Made by a program: the position numbers and the translations under genes. A stretch of DNA of 64,000 nucleotides from Neisseriaceae bacterium TC5R-5 (lineage in GTDB: Bacteria; Pseudomonadota; Gammaproteobacteria; Burkholderiales; Chromobacteriaceae): contig JACCFC020000003.1 of NCBI GenBank assembly GCA_020830965.2, positions 142,420-206,419 of the forward strand. Direction: 5' to 3'. Each line of letters begins with the position of its first letter. Positions within the stretch are counted from its first letter, which is position 1. Shown in pieces: positions 56,167 through 64,000 of the stretch. Under the pieces are notes generated by a model. That model did no database searches. It was given only the letters and a program-made list of their open reading frames with translations, and was not told the DNA's origin.

Positions 56167-56742
56167 TTAATTCTGCTTGCATCGGATCAGATTTATAGGA
56201 TTACTCAATATTTTATCCACAGGCTTAGCAGCCAACAATGCGGTTTTAATGGTAGTAAAATCCATCAGCCGCCCACCTTCCTGCTGCCAGACATTTGCCT
56301 CAGCCCAGGAACCCTGACAGGTTTTGGCATCCCCCTGATACAACACACAACCGTTCTTGGTATTAATAAAAGCACACTGTTCCAGCGCATTGTAATACTG
56401 CTTATCCTTGTCACTGGTTAGCTTATAAGTGACCAATGGCACCGCCACAATATCACTTGCCTGGGCAATCAAATCATCCAGCTCTAGCGGAGAGTAATAA
56501 TAAGCGTATAAAAACTTTAAGGTATCAACTATCGCGCCATCCTTACCCTGCAAAAAAACCTTGGTGTCGCTAGTACGCCCGGACAACATTTTAGTTGTTT
56601 TGCTTTTAATCGGAATCACTTTTAACGACAAATTACCTACCGTTTTTACTTCTGCCTCCGCCGCGTCCTCATCACCATCCGCCCAGGCAAAAGCCACCAC
56701 CAACATCATACATAGCGCAATAACAATACGATTACCCTGCAT
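56167..56742 (-). CDS. Secreted hypothetical protein
   Basis: 191 aa. Signal peptide about residues 1-21 (VVAFAWA then DGDEDAAEAE). An acidic start is followed by a basic stretch (IPIKSKTTKML). Four Cys in the second half (EQCAF, NGCVL, KTCQG, IRCKQN) could form two disulfides in the periplasm. I do not recognise a family. It is convergent with thiC and shares its terminator. Confidence 0.65.
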   Translation of the reverse strand: MQGNRIVIALCMMLVVAFAWADGDEDAAEAEVKTVGNLSLKVIPIKSKTTKMLSGRTSDTKVFLQGKDGAIVDTLKFLYAYYYSPLELDDLIAQASDIVAVPLVTYKLTSDKDKQYYNALEQCAFINTKNGCVLYQGDAKTCQGSWAEANVWQQEGGRLMDFTTIKTALLAAKPVDKILSNPINLIRCKQN

Positions 56743-56864
56743 TATCAGCTTCCTCTTATTATCACAAAATATTACTCATCATTTCGCCCTGTCTGGCTCA
56801 ATACTGTTAGCCATAGCAACACTCGCGAGCTCCTGACAGATTACATTAGCAGCAAGTTATAGCA

Positions 56865-57677
56865 TTATTTCCTGACTGGCAGATAGTCTTTCATCAACCA
56901 GCGCGACAGCCAAAAACTACGCCGTAACTCCTGGATTTGCTCATAATCAGAATTGACAAAGCGACGGCCAGTAACTTTTTCTACATGTCTTAATACATAT
57001 AAACGGCCTAAACTAGGCCCTAAGTGATAAAAATTGACATAGCTATATAGGAGCACCGCCAAAGGAACGGCAATAAAAACAGCATCATTGACATCATTCG
57101 TCCATGCTCTGAACAGAGATGGAATCGACATCAAAATACCCATGATTACCCACTTATAATGATTAATTTTTCGATCCAGTTCGGTTTCTGGTATTTTCGC
57201 ATGAATAATATAATTATTAATATCAACATAGACTGGCCACTTGCCCTTATAGGGATTTGCCGGGTCATTTTTTTTTAAATCAAGTGGTTTAACAATCTTG
57301 TTTGCAGCCATTAGCAGGCTCATGGAAATTATTAAACAAGCAATTAATACCGTCAGCCATTTCAGCAAACTACTTGCTATCGACATGTGTTCAAATAAAA
57401 TAACAACGACACAGCTTGTTGGAATAAGCTCTGTTGCTATAACAATAAAAAAATTCCCCCAATACATATAGGTAACATCAAATTTACTACGATATTGAAT
57501 ATAAAAGGAAACGGGTAAAAACATTATTCCTGCTATCAAACACAACCATAACTTTATCGGAGTAGATAAATTGGTTAATACAAAAACACCCATCGCAGTA
57601 AGAATTACTATGCCTAGGGGCATACTTAATGCAGTAGTTCGTAGCGAGCGTTGCGCAGTTTCTATGTTGTATAGCAT
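56865..57677 (-). CDS. Polytopic membrane protein, candidate immunity partner
   Basis: 270 aa from the ATG at 57677, which starts 1 nt after the stop of the upstream gene. About six hydrophobic helices (for example MPLGIVILTAMGVFVLTNL, LWLCLIAGIMFLPVSFYI, LLKWLTVLIACLIISMSLLM, AVFIAVPLAVLLYSYV) with a central hydrophilic loop and a basic C-terminus (RRSFWLSRWLMKDYLPVRK). No family recognised. Much more AT-rich than the 5' part of its partner (for example about 27% GC at 57481-57540). Tight linkage to a protein with a glycine-rich hydrophobic tail suggests a membrane immunity or helper role. This is inference. Confidence 0.5.
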   Translation of the reverse strand: MLYNIETAQRSLRTTALSMPLGIVILTAMGVFVLTNLSTPIKLWLCLIAGIMFLPVSFYIQYRSKFDVTYMYWGNFFIVIATELIPTSCVVVILFEHMSIASSLLKWLTVLIACLIISMSLLMAANKIVKPLDLKKNDPANPYKGKWPVYVDINNYIIHAKIPETELDRKINHYKWVIMGILMSIPSLFRAWTNDVNDAVFIAVPLAVLLYSYVNFYHLGPSLGRLYVLRHVEKVTGRRFVNSDYEQIQELRRSFWLSRWLMKDYLPVRK

Positions 57678-57678
57678 T

Positions 57679-58680
57679 TTAATCCTCAAGCAATTTTTTT
57701 GCTGTTTTCTCAGCCAAATCAGTACCACCCGTCCATCCCCAAATTACTTGAGCAACAAAACCAGCACCGAAACCTATAACAACTAACGCAGCAGCAGAAA
57801 CGGAGAAAGGTGCGACTAAAAGACCCACTGCAGCTCCACTAATAGCCCCTACCACATTCCCACTCTGGCTTCTAGCCGACAAAATTGAAAAGCGTCGTGC
57901 ATCAAAATTCAGCTTACCCTGGGTATCTCGGTTAATGCTATCAGCCAAATCCAGCGCGCCGCTGACTGCAAAGCCAATTGCCGCGCCACCACGATTGATA
58001 TACAGACCATTAAAGCGCGAGCTGATACGCGCCAGTTTCTGCGTGTCGCTACCCCGGCCCAAGGCGATACTACCGCCACCATAGGCGTTTGACCGGTAGT
58101 TGCTGTTTGGCGTCAATCCGGGGGTAACGGTTTGGATGGGTAGGCCGCTGATGCGCATCCTCGGGCGCGGGCGGCCTTTGCCACTGGTATTGGCATTGTA
58201 AATGGTGATGTGGCTGTTGATCTTGATGCTTTTATTGAAACCAGCCTCCATTTTGCGCCGCGCAGCCAGTATCGCAGCCTGGGTTTTTTGGGTATTCGCT
58301 TCATGGGCACTCAGCATAACGCTGTTGACGTTGCCGGGTAGGCTGCTGGCGCCAAATAGCACACTTTGGATTTCACGGGATAATCGGTCGGTACTGCGTA
58401 TCTCGCCACTGGCGCCGCCATACAGAAAGTCATACAGCCATAGCGGCAGGCTTTGGGATAACCGTTGGCTGCTTAATTGCTGCAATACGGTGTGGGCGAA
58501 TTCCGGTTCCATCGCCAAGTCTTGGTTCAGGGTGTACTGGCCTAGTTGCCAGGCATCGGCGCGGCACAGCTCTCCCGGAAAGCGCGGGCAACTGTGGCTG
58601 GGTAGGATTTGCCAGTACTGACGCAGCTCTTGTTGCATTTTGTGGCATTGGTAATTGGCTTTTAGCTCAAACACGCTCAT
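57679..58680 (-). CDS. Protein with glycine-rich hydrophobic C-terminal hairpin, candidate membrane-active toxin
   Basis: 333 aa, no signal peptide. Residues 1 to about 110 are soluble and helical, with Cys in YQCHK, SHSCPRF and ELCRAD. The middle is basic, Gly/Ser-rich (GKGRPRPRMRISGLP; NAYGGGSIALGRG). Residues about 274-316 are a glycine-zipper-like hydrophobic pair of helices (VVGAISGAAVGLLVAP; AALVVIGFGAGFVAQVI), followed by a charged tail. Such tails occur in pore-forming effectors and colicin-like toxins. GGAGAG precedes the ATG. GC is about 63% at 58141-58200 and falls towards the 3' end. No family recognised; a non-toxic membrane protein is equally possible. Confidence 0.5.
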   Translation of the reverse strand: MSVFELKANYQCHKMQQELRQYWQILPSHSCPRFPGELCRADAWQLGQYTLNQDLAMEPEFAHTVLQQLSSQRLSQSLPLWLYDFLYGGASGEIRSTDRLSREIQSVLFGASSLPGNVNSVMLSAHEANTQKTQAAILAARRKMEAGFNKSIKINSHITIYNANTSGKGRPRPRMRISGLPIQTVTPGLTPNSNYRSNAYGGGSIALGRGSDTQKLARISSRFNGLYINRGGAAIGFAVSGALDLADSINRDTQGKLNFDARRFSILSARSQSGNVVGAISGAAVGLLVAPFSVSAAALVVIGFGAGFVAQVIWGWTGGTDLAEKTAKKLLED

Positions 58681-58809
58681 TTTACTCTCCGTATTTTTGC
58701 AAATAATTGTTTTTGCATAATTCGCACTTAGAGTAGTGGATGTTTGTCATGCTGTGTATCAGTTGTTTCCCAAGTACTACCAGGAAAATTCCGTGATTCT
58801 GCCCTAGCG

Positions 58810-58916
58810 CTAAGAGCCGCTAACAGAACCGCGCAGAGCCCCTGAGCCAAGGCGTGCCGACGCAGACAGTACAAGTAGACGCAACGCTGGATCAGGGGTT
58901 TTGTTAGCGGCTCTAA
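58810..58916 (+). repeat. Dispersed ~110-bp repeat (copy D)
   Basis: Starts CTAAGAGCCGCTAACAGAAC, contains CCTGAGCCAAGGCGTGCCGA, CGCAGACAGTACAAGTAG and GCAACGCTGGATCAGGGG, ends TTTTGTTAGCGGCTCTAA. Its ends form the clearest inverted repeat of the family (about 18 bp, one mismatch). It occupies the gap before rlhA; nothing else is seen in 58681-59022. Confidence 0.9.
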
Positions 58917-59022
58917 ATGGGTAAAGCATTAGCACTAAATGCCTGATTCCCTTATAATTCGCCCCCTGTTTGCTGGCCCTATTGCTAAGCGAGCGCTTTT
59001 ATTGGATTTGCCAGGATACGCG

Positions 59023-61002
59023 ATGAGTTTGTTACCGCATCAATTGGAGTTGTTGTCGCCGGCGAAAACCGTCGACATTGGCCGTGAGGCCATTTTGCAT
59101 GGTGCCGATGCGGTGTATATCGGCGGGCCCAGTTTTGGCGCACGGCATAATGCTTGTAATAGTGTGGCGGAGATTGCCGGCTTAACGGCTTTTGCCCATC
59201 GTTATCATGCGCGGGTGTTTACCACCTTTAATACGATTTTGCATGATGCCGAGCTGGAGCCAGCCAGACAGTTAATCTGGCAATTATACGATGCCGGTGT
59301 TGATGCGCTGATTATCCAGGACATGGGTATTCTGGAACTGGATTTACCCCCCATTCAGTTACATGCCTCTACTCAATGTGATATCCGTGATGCCAATAAA
59401 GCGCGCTTTTTATCGGATGTCGGCTTTTCGCAATTGGTGCTGGCTCGTGAGCTGAGTATTGCTCAGATCAAGCAGATTGCGGAACGGGTGGGTGACAGTG
59501 CATCGATTGAATACTTTATCCACGGTGCTTTATGTGTGGCGTTTTCCGGTCAGTGTTATATCAGCCATGCTGAAACCGGCCGCAGTGCCAATCGCGGTGA
59601 TTGTTCGCAGGCTTGCCGTCTGCCCTATACGCTGACCGATCAGCACGGTGCGGTGGTGGCCTTTGACAAGCATTTATTGTCGATGAAGGATAATAATCAG
59701 AGCGCCAATCTGGAAGCTTTGCTGGATGCCGGTGTCCGCTCCTTAAAAATAGAAGGCCGCTATAAAGATGTGTCTTATGTGAAGAACATCACCGCGCACT
59801 ATCGCCGCTTATTGGATGAGATTCTGGAACGACGGCCAGAGTGGGTGGCTGCAGCCAGTGGTCGCAGTGAGATCAGTTTTACACCCGACCCTGATAAGAC
59901 ATTCCATCGCGGCAGTACCGATTATTTCGCTACCGGCAGACAGCAGGATATTGGGGCTTTTGATTCGCCGAAATTCGTCGGCTTAGCGCTGGGGGTGGTC
60001 GATAAGGTCGGGCCAAACTGGCTGGATATTGCGACGCAGGAAACCATGAGTAATGGCGATGGTTTGAGCTTTATGCGTAAACGCGAGGTGGTTGGCATGC
60101 AGGCCAACACGGTAGAGCTAAGCGAGCGGCGTACCGCCGAAGGCGTGCCGATATGGCGTGCCTTTCCCAATGAACCGTCGGTGCTGAGCGGTTTGCGGCC
60201 AGGTAGTGATATCTGTCGTAATCGTGATCATGCCTGGGAATTAGCCGTACTGAAAAAATCGGCCGATCGACGCATCGCGGTATGGTTGAGTCTGGCGGAG
60301 AATAGCGATGGTCTGGCTTTATCAATGACGGATGAAGATGGTTGCAGTGTCACCGCCTATATGGCTTTGAATCTGCAGGTAGCGAAGGATGTCGCCAAAG
60401 CGCAGGCGCAACTGCACGAAAACCTGGCCAAACTGGGTAATACCCTGTTTGTGGCTCAGGAGATTACGCTGAACTTAAGCCAGCCCTGGTTTATTCCAAC
60501 TTCCAGCATTAACGCACTACGCCGCGCCGCCGTAGAAAAACTGGAACAAGCACGTTTAGATGCCTGGCCACGACAGCCACGCAAAGCAGCCTTGCTACCG
60601 GCGGTGTCTTACCCCAGTGATAGTCTCAGTTATTTGGCCAATGTTTATAATCGTCTCGCCTGGCAGTTTTATCAGAAGCACGGCGTTAAGGTGATTGAGC
60701 CTGCTTACGAGGCACATCAGGAAGCGGATGAAGTCAGCCTGATGATTACCAAGCATTGCCTACGCTTTTCTTTTAATTTATGCCCGAAACAGGCCAAAGG
60801 CGTTCAGGGTGTGATGGGACAGGTACGCGCTGATCCGATGATTTTGCAGTCCGGCACCGAAAGCTACACCTTGAAATTTGAGTGTCGCCCTTGTGAAATG
60901 CATGTGATGGGCAAAATGAAAAAATCCGTCCTCAAGTCAGCTCCCCCTAGTGATATGCCCGCTAGTGCGCCATTAACCTTTTTTAAGCAGCGGCCAGCGT
61001 AA
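59023..61002 (+). CDS. rlhA: 23S rRNA C2501 hydroxylase (U32 peptidase-like)
   Basis: 659 aa, near the ~650 of E. coli RlhA (YdcP), which hydroxylates C2501 of 23S rRNA. N-terminal LELLSPAKTVDIGREAILHGADAVYIGGPSFGARHNA-type U32 core, ASTQCDIRDANKARFLSDVG, and the Cys cluster CVAFSGQCYIS plus GDCSQACRLPY expected to hold an Fe-S centre. SLKIEGRYKDVSYVKNIT follows. The ATG at 59023 has AGGA upstream and gives the usual N-terminus; an earlier in-frame start at 58939 lacks a ribosome site. Confidence 0.9.
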   Translation: MSLLPHQLELLSPAKTVDIGREAILHGADAVYIGGPSFGARHNACNSVAEIAGLTAFAHRYHARVFTTFNTILHDAELEPARQLIWQLYDAGVDALIIQDMGILELDLPPIQLHASTQCDIRDANKARFLSDVGFSQLVLARELSIAQIKQIAERVGDSASIEYFIHGALCVAFSGQCYISHAETGRSANRGDCSQACRLPYTLTDQHGAVVAFDKHLLSMKDNNQSANLEALLDAGVRSLKIEGRYKDVSYVKNITAHYRRLLDEILERRPEWVAAASGRSEISFTPDPDKTFHRGSTDYFATGRQQDIGAFDSPKFVGLALGVVDKVGPNWLDIATQETMSNGDGLSFMRKREVVGMQANTVELSERRTAEGVPIWRAFPNEPSVLSGLRPGSDICRNRDHAWELAVLKKSADRRIAVWLSLAENSDGLALSMTDEDGCSVTAYMALNLQVAKDVAKAQAQLHENLAKLGNTLFVAQEITLNLSQPWFIPTSSINALRRAAVEKLEQARLDAWPRQPRKAALLPAVSYPSDSLSYLANVYNRLAWQFYQKHGVKVIEPAYEAHQEADEVSLMITKHCLRFSFNLCPKQAKGVQGVMGQVRADPMILQSGTESYTLKFECRPCEMHVMGKMKKSVLKSAPPSDMPASAPLTFFKQRPA

Positions 61003-61004
61003 GC

Positions 61005-61382
61005 ATGGCGGATATTGAGCGCCTGGATACCTGGGTAAAGTATCGTTCAAATCTATGTAGCGATTGCATGGCAAGCTGCTGTTCAATGCCCGTGGAGATA
61101 CGCTTAGCTGATTTAATACGGATGGGCTTGGTGGATGAGTTTGAGTTGAACGATCCGCTCAAACCAATCGCCAAACGTCTGGAAAAACAGGGCATTATCC
61201 AGCACTTCAACTTCAAGCACGGTTTATTCACCTTAAGCCGCCGCGCCAACGGCGATTGCCGTTATCTGGATCAAAGCACGCGCTTATGTACTATTTATCA
61301 ACAGCGGCCGGATACTTGTCGTAACCACCCCAAGGTCGGGCCACGCCCAGGATTCTGCGCGTACACCCGTAAACTGCTCTAG
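61005..61382 (+). CDS. YkgJ family cysteine-cluster protein
   Basis: 125 aa. Cys residues are arranged as in the zinc- or iron-chelating YkgJ family (PF03692): LCSDCMASCCSMPVEI near the N-terminus, GDCRYLD, RLCTIYQQRPDTCRNHP and GFCAY. Function unknown. The ATG follows the rlhA stop by 2 nt, so the genes are coupled, which hints at a role near RlhA such as cluster supply (inference). Confidence 0.85.
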   Translation: MADIERLDTWVKYRSNLCSDCMASCCSMPVEIRLADLIRMGLVDEFELNDPLKPIAKRLEKQGIIQHFNFKHGLFTLSRRANGDCRYLDQSTRLCTIYQQRPDTCRNHPKVGPRPGFCAYTRKLL

Positions 61383-61394
61383 CTACGACAAGTG

Positions 61395-61410
61395 TGTTTC
61401 ACGTGAAACG
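61395..61410. promoter_or_regulatory. parS-like ParB-binding site 3 (intergenic)
   Basis: TGTTTCACGTGAAACG matches the palindromic parS form TGTTTCACGTGAAACA at 15 of 16 positions. It lies between the convergent ends of the YkgJ and Spy-like genes, 7.59 kb from site 2. Confidence 0.8.
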
Positions 61411-61425
61411 ACGTAAGCGAGTGGG

Positions 61426-61863
61426 CTAGCGCTTCTCACCCCGCATTTTGCTAGCCATCTTCTCGTGCCAGCTATCCATGGTTTTTTTCTGCTCCGGGTT
61501 CAACTGAGCATAAAATGTCTTCAGGCCATCTAACCGTTGTTGCATCTGTTGCTGCTGAGTTTGCATCATGTGTTCCATACGCTGCGGAGCAGTTGCCCCC
61601 TCTACAGGCTTTTGGCGTTCCCGCATGCCCTGTGAGCGCATGGTGCTGATAAACGTTTTCCAGGCAGCTTCCTGTCCACTCTGTAATTTCAAAGCATCAT
61701 GCAGCTTCTGCATGTGCTGTTCCATCATTTCCTTTCGCTTTGCCGGATCTTTACCCCAGCTGTGCTGTTGATTCTGACCACTATTGGCCGTTTCGGCATA
61801 AACCAGACCTATGCTTGTGGTAGTTAACAAGCTGGCTAATAGGCATGTTTGAATCCATTTCAT
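61426..61863 (-). CDS. Spy/CpxP-like periplasmic protein (LTxxQ family)
   Basis: 145 aa. Signal peptide ending VYA before ETANSG. The mature part is almost all helix and rich in Met, Gln and Lys (REMMEQHMQKLHDALKL-like stretches; MMQTQQQQMQQRL). The LTxxQ motif appears as LNPEQ near residue 122. Spy and CpxP are envelope-stress chaperones or sensors. The Met/His content could also bind metal. Assignment rests on the overall pattern. Confidence 0.75.
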   Translation of the reverse strand: MKWIQTCLLASLLTTTSIGLVYAETANSGQNQQHSWGKDPAKRKEMMEQHMQKLHDALKLQSGQEAAWKTFISTMRSQGMRERQKPVEGATAPQRMEHMMQTQQQQMQQRLDGLKTFYAQLNPEQKKTMDSWHEKMASKMRGEKR

Positions 61864-62065
61864 CGGTTTTTCCTTTTACGGGTTGCTGTATTGTCATTTT
61901 GGCTGGCAAGTATCAAGAAAGTATGAGCTATGCTGAATGATGTGTTATTGAATGTAAATGAAATGCAGCGCATGTATTGGCATCTATGCGCTGCATTTAT
62001 GCTGTTGTCTATTTTTAAATAAGTTGCTATTTAAAATAACAACCGAAGGGTCACGGAGTATTTGC

Positions 62066-64000
62066 ATGAAATCATTTTTGTTTCCTTTTCTTACGCCACA
62101 GTCTTTAACTGGCGCCTTTACCGAATATTGGTTAGATGCTTGTCAGCGCTCGGTATTATATTGTGATGTGCTACGGCAACGCGGCGATACTTATCAACAG
62201 CACGCTGCCTCTGGCAATCCACCGGTACTGGTGTTTGACTTTGAAGTGATTGTCGATGGCCGTGAGTTGGAACAGCCGGTGAATTATGCACTCTCTGCCA
62301 TTAAGCCACCTGATAACGGTATCGTGACTGACCCCAACAAACGTCCTTTTGTCGTCATCGATCCCCGTGCCGGTCATGGCCCCGGCATTGGTGGTTTTAA
62401 GATGGATAGCGAAATCGGCATTGCCTTACGTCAGGGGCATCCTTGTTATTTTGTGATGTTTTTTCCAATGCCCGAAGCAGAACAGACCATTGAATGTGTA
62501 TGGCAGGCAGAAAAAATCTTTCTACAAAAAGTGAATGAGCTACACCCCAATAGTGCTGGTAAACCTTTTGTTATTGGCAACTGTCAGGGTGGCTGGGCCT
62601 TGGCCATGCTAGCTGCTTCGGCACCACACCTGGTCGGCCCCATTTTGCTAGCCGGTTCGCCCTTATCTTATTGGGCGGGGGTGGCCGGTAAAAATCCGAT
62701 GCGCTATTCCGGGGGTCTGTATGGTGGTACCTGGATGGCTTCCCTGGCCGGCGATTTAGGCCATGGTAAATTTGATGGTGCGCATCTGGTGAGTAATTTT
62801 GAACAACTAGACTTGGCCAATACCTACTGGGAAAAGCCTTACAATCTCTACAGCAAAATAGATACCGAACCATCACGCTTTCTGGAGTTTGAACGCTGGT
62901 GGGGTGGGCATTATCTGCTCAACAAAGTAGAGATGGAGTGGATTACGCAAAATCTGTTTGTCGGTAATCGACTCAGCCGTGGCGAAATCGTGTTAGAAAG
63001 TAGCCAACAAACCATAAACTTACATAATATTCGCTCTCCCATCATCGTTTTTGCCTCTTGGGGCGACAATATCACCCCACCACAACAGGCCTTATTCTGG
63101 ATTGCTGATCTCTATCACAGCGTGGAAGATATTCGTGCCAACGAGCAAACCATTGTTTATTGCCTACATGATCAAGTAGGCCATTTAGGCATTTTTGTCT
63201 CTGCCGGAGTTGCCAATAAAGAACATAGCGAGCTGGCCAGCGCACTGGATTTAATCGATGTGTTACCTCCCGGTTTATATGAGGCGGTTATTACCGACAG
63301 TCACCCGGAAATGGCTGGTTTGGAATACTTACAAGGGCGCTATGTCATCCGTTTTGAGCCACGCGATGTAGACGATATTTTAAACCTGGGCGATGGCCGT
63401 AAGGGTGAAGCCGCTTTCGAGGTGGTACAAAGAGTCGCAGAAGTGAATCAGCAGCTATACGACACCTTTATTTCACCATGGTTACGTTTGTGCAGCAATG
63501 AATACACCGCGCGCTGGTGGCGGGAAATGCACCCCTCGCGCCTGGAGCGCAACTTTTTTTCCAGCACCAACCCTTGCCTGACAGGCATCAAGGATTGGGC
63601 AGAAACCATCAGGACAGAACGCCAGAGCATCAGTCAGGACAACTTTTTTTGGCAGTGCCAGCAAAGTTATTCACAACTCATCGTCCATACCCTGGATAGC
63701 TGGCGGCAAAGTCGGGACACCTTGCAGGAATTATTATTCCGCAGCATTTTCGAATCACCATGGACAGCCGCTGCGGTTGGTCTAAAGCCAATACGGGAAT
63801 ACGGAGTACGCAAGGCTGATGGCAGTTGGGAACGCAGTGAGATGCTGCGACTGAAACGGTGTGAACTAGAAAATTATTACGCTCAGGGGATTCCGGTAGA
63901 AGGCTTTTTGCGCCTGATGATTTATGTCGCCATCGGTAACGGTATCGTTGATGTACGGCCCTTTAATGCTATCCGCCGCGTCATGCAGGAAACCGGTTTG
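62066..64000 (+). CDS. DUF3141 protein, PHA-synthase-like alpha/beta hydrolase (C-terminus cut by window edge)
   Basis: 645 codons are open from the ATG at 62066 (GGAG upstream) to the window edge. The alpha/beta-hydrolase core has a PHA-synthase-like nucleophile elbow, IGNCQGGW (GxCxGG), with a likely catalytic Asp in SWGDNITPPQQA and His in DQVGHLGIF. FVVIDPRAGHGPGIGGF is the typical DUF3141 lead. The family is related to PhaC polyhydroxyalkanoate synthases and is often found beside phosphotransacetylase or acetate kinase genes, which here would lie beyond the edge. Substrate unknown. Confidence 0.85.
   Translation, partial: MKSFLFPFLTPQSLTGAFTEYWLDACQRSVLYCDVLRQRGDTYQQHAASGNPPVLVFDFEVIVDGRELEQPVNYALSAIKPPDNGIVTDPNKRPFVVIDPRAGHGPGIGGFKMDSEIGIALRQGHPCYFVMFFPMPEAEQTIECVWQAEKIFLQKVNELHPNSAGKPFVIGNCQGGWALAMLAASAPHLVGPILLAGSPLSYWAGVAGKNPMRYSGGLYGGTWMASLAGDLGHGKFDGAHLVSNFEQLDLANTYWEKPYNLYSKIDTEPSRFLEFERWWGGHYLLNKVEMEWITQNLFVGNRLSRGEIVLESSQQTINLHNIRSPIIVFASWGDNITPPQQALFWIADLYHSVEDIRANEQTIVYCLHDQVGHLGIFVSAGVANKEHSELASALDLIDVLPPGLYEAVITDSHPEMAGLEYLQGRYVIRFEPRDVDDILNLGDGRKGEAAFEVVQRVAEVNQQLYDTFISPWLRLCSNEYTARWWREMHPSRLERNFFSSTNPCLTGIKDWAETIRTERQSISQDNFFWQCQQSYSQLIVHTLDSWRQSRDTLQELLFRSIFESPWTAAAVGLKPIREYGVRKADGSWERSEMLRLKRCELENYYAQGIPVEGFLRLMIYVAIGNGIVDVRPFNAIRRVMQETGL

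Overview
The window looks like a chromosomal segment from a betaproteobacterium, most likely of the Neisseriales. This is an inference from gene content and order, not from a database search. The evidence is the engB - cytochrome c4 - resB - ccsB cluster (System II cytochrome c maturation), the aroQ-accB-accC-prmA-DUF3426 operon, ubiE-ubiJ-ubiB, and a two-protein N-acetylglucosamine PTS (multidomain NagF plus NagE). Most of the window is ordinary core genome with moderate GC. I see no rRNA, tRNA, transposase or CRISPR array. Three parS-like 16-mers (49738-49753, 53804-53819, 61395-61410) suggest that the right part lies in the origin-proximal, ParB-bound domain.

Layout. 1-4.6 kb (minus): end of a TerC-type membrane protein, then ccsB, resB and cytochrome c4. 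4.7-6.7 kb (plus): engB and an EAL-domain protein with a degenerate active site. 6.8-11.1 kb (minus): the PTS genes nagF and nagE. 11.5-15.9 kb (minus): the aroQ/acc/prmA operon. 16.2-22.8 kb (plus): queA, a DUF971 gene, ubiE, ubiJ, ubiB, a HutC-like GntR regulator and a POT peptide transporter. 22.8-25.2 kb: twin 28-bp palindromes, then a secreted metzincin-like metalloprotease with four N-terminal repeats.

25.4-43.3 kb (minus) is one open reading frame of about 5967 codons. It encodes a giant type-I-secreted, BapA/LapA-like adhesin. It carries about 30 Ig-like repeats of one type with 7 interspersed repeats of a second type. A block of 12 repeats has been duplicated at an offset of about 5.77 kb. 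The C-terminal half-module (Ig-like, FG-GAP, RTX-like, T1SS-target-like) is present twice, so a secretion-signal-like domain is buried inside the protein. No type I secretion genes are in the window.

43.6-48.6 kb is an accessory patch. A GH24 phage-type lysozyme sits between two direct copies of a ~110-bp dispersed repeat that has four copies in the window. It is followed by a chemoreceptor, a small lipoprotein, a periplasmic alpha-carbonic anhydrase and a MliC-like lysozyme inhibitor. 48.7-56.1 kb returns to core genes: pyk, a CNNM/CorC-type protein, a Pmp3-like peptide, ung, a rhodanese, a Pcm-like methyltransferase, and thiC behind a TPP riboswitch. 56.2-58.7 kb holds a secreted hypothetical protein and a two-gene unit that I read as a candidate membrane-active toxin with a polytopic membrane partner. 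59-64 kb: rlhA, a YkgJ cysteine-cluster gene, a Spy/CpxP-like protein, and a PHA-synthase-like DUF3141 protein cut by the window edge.
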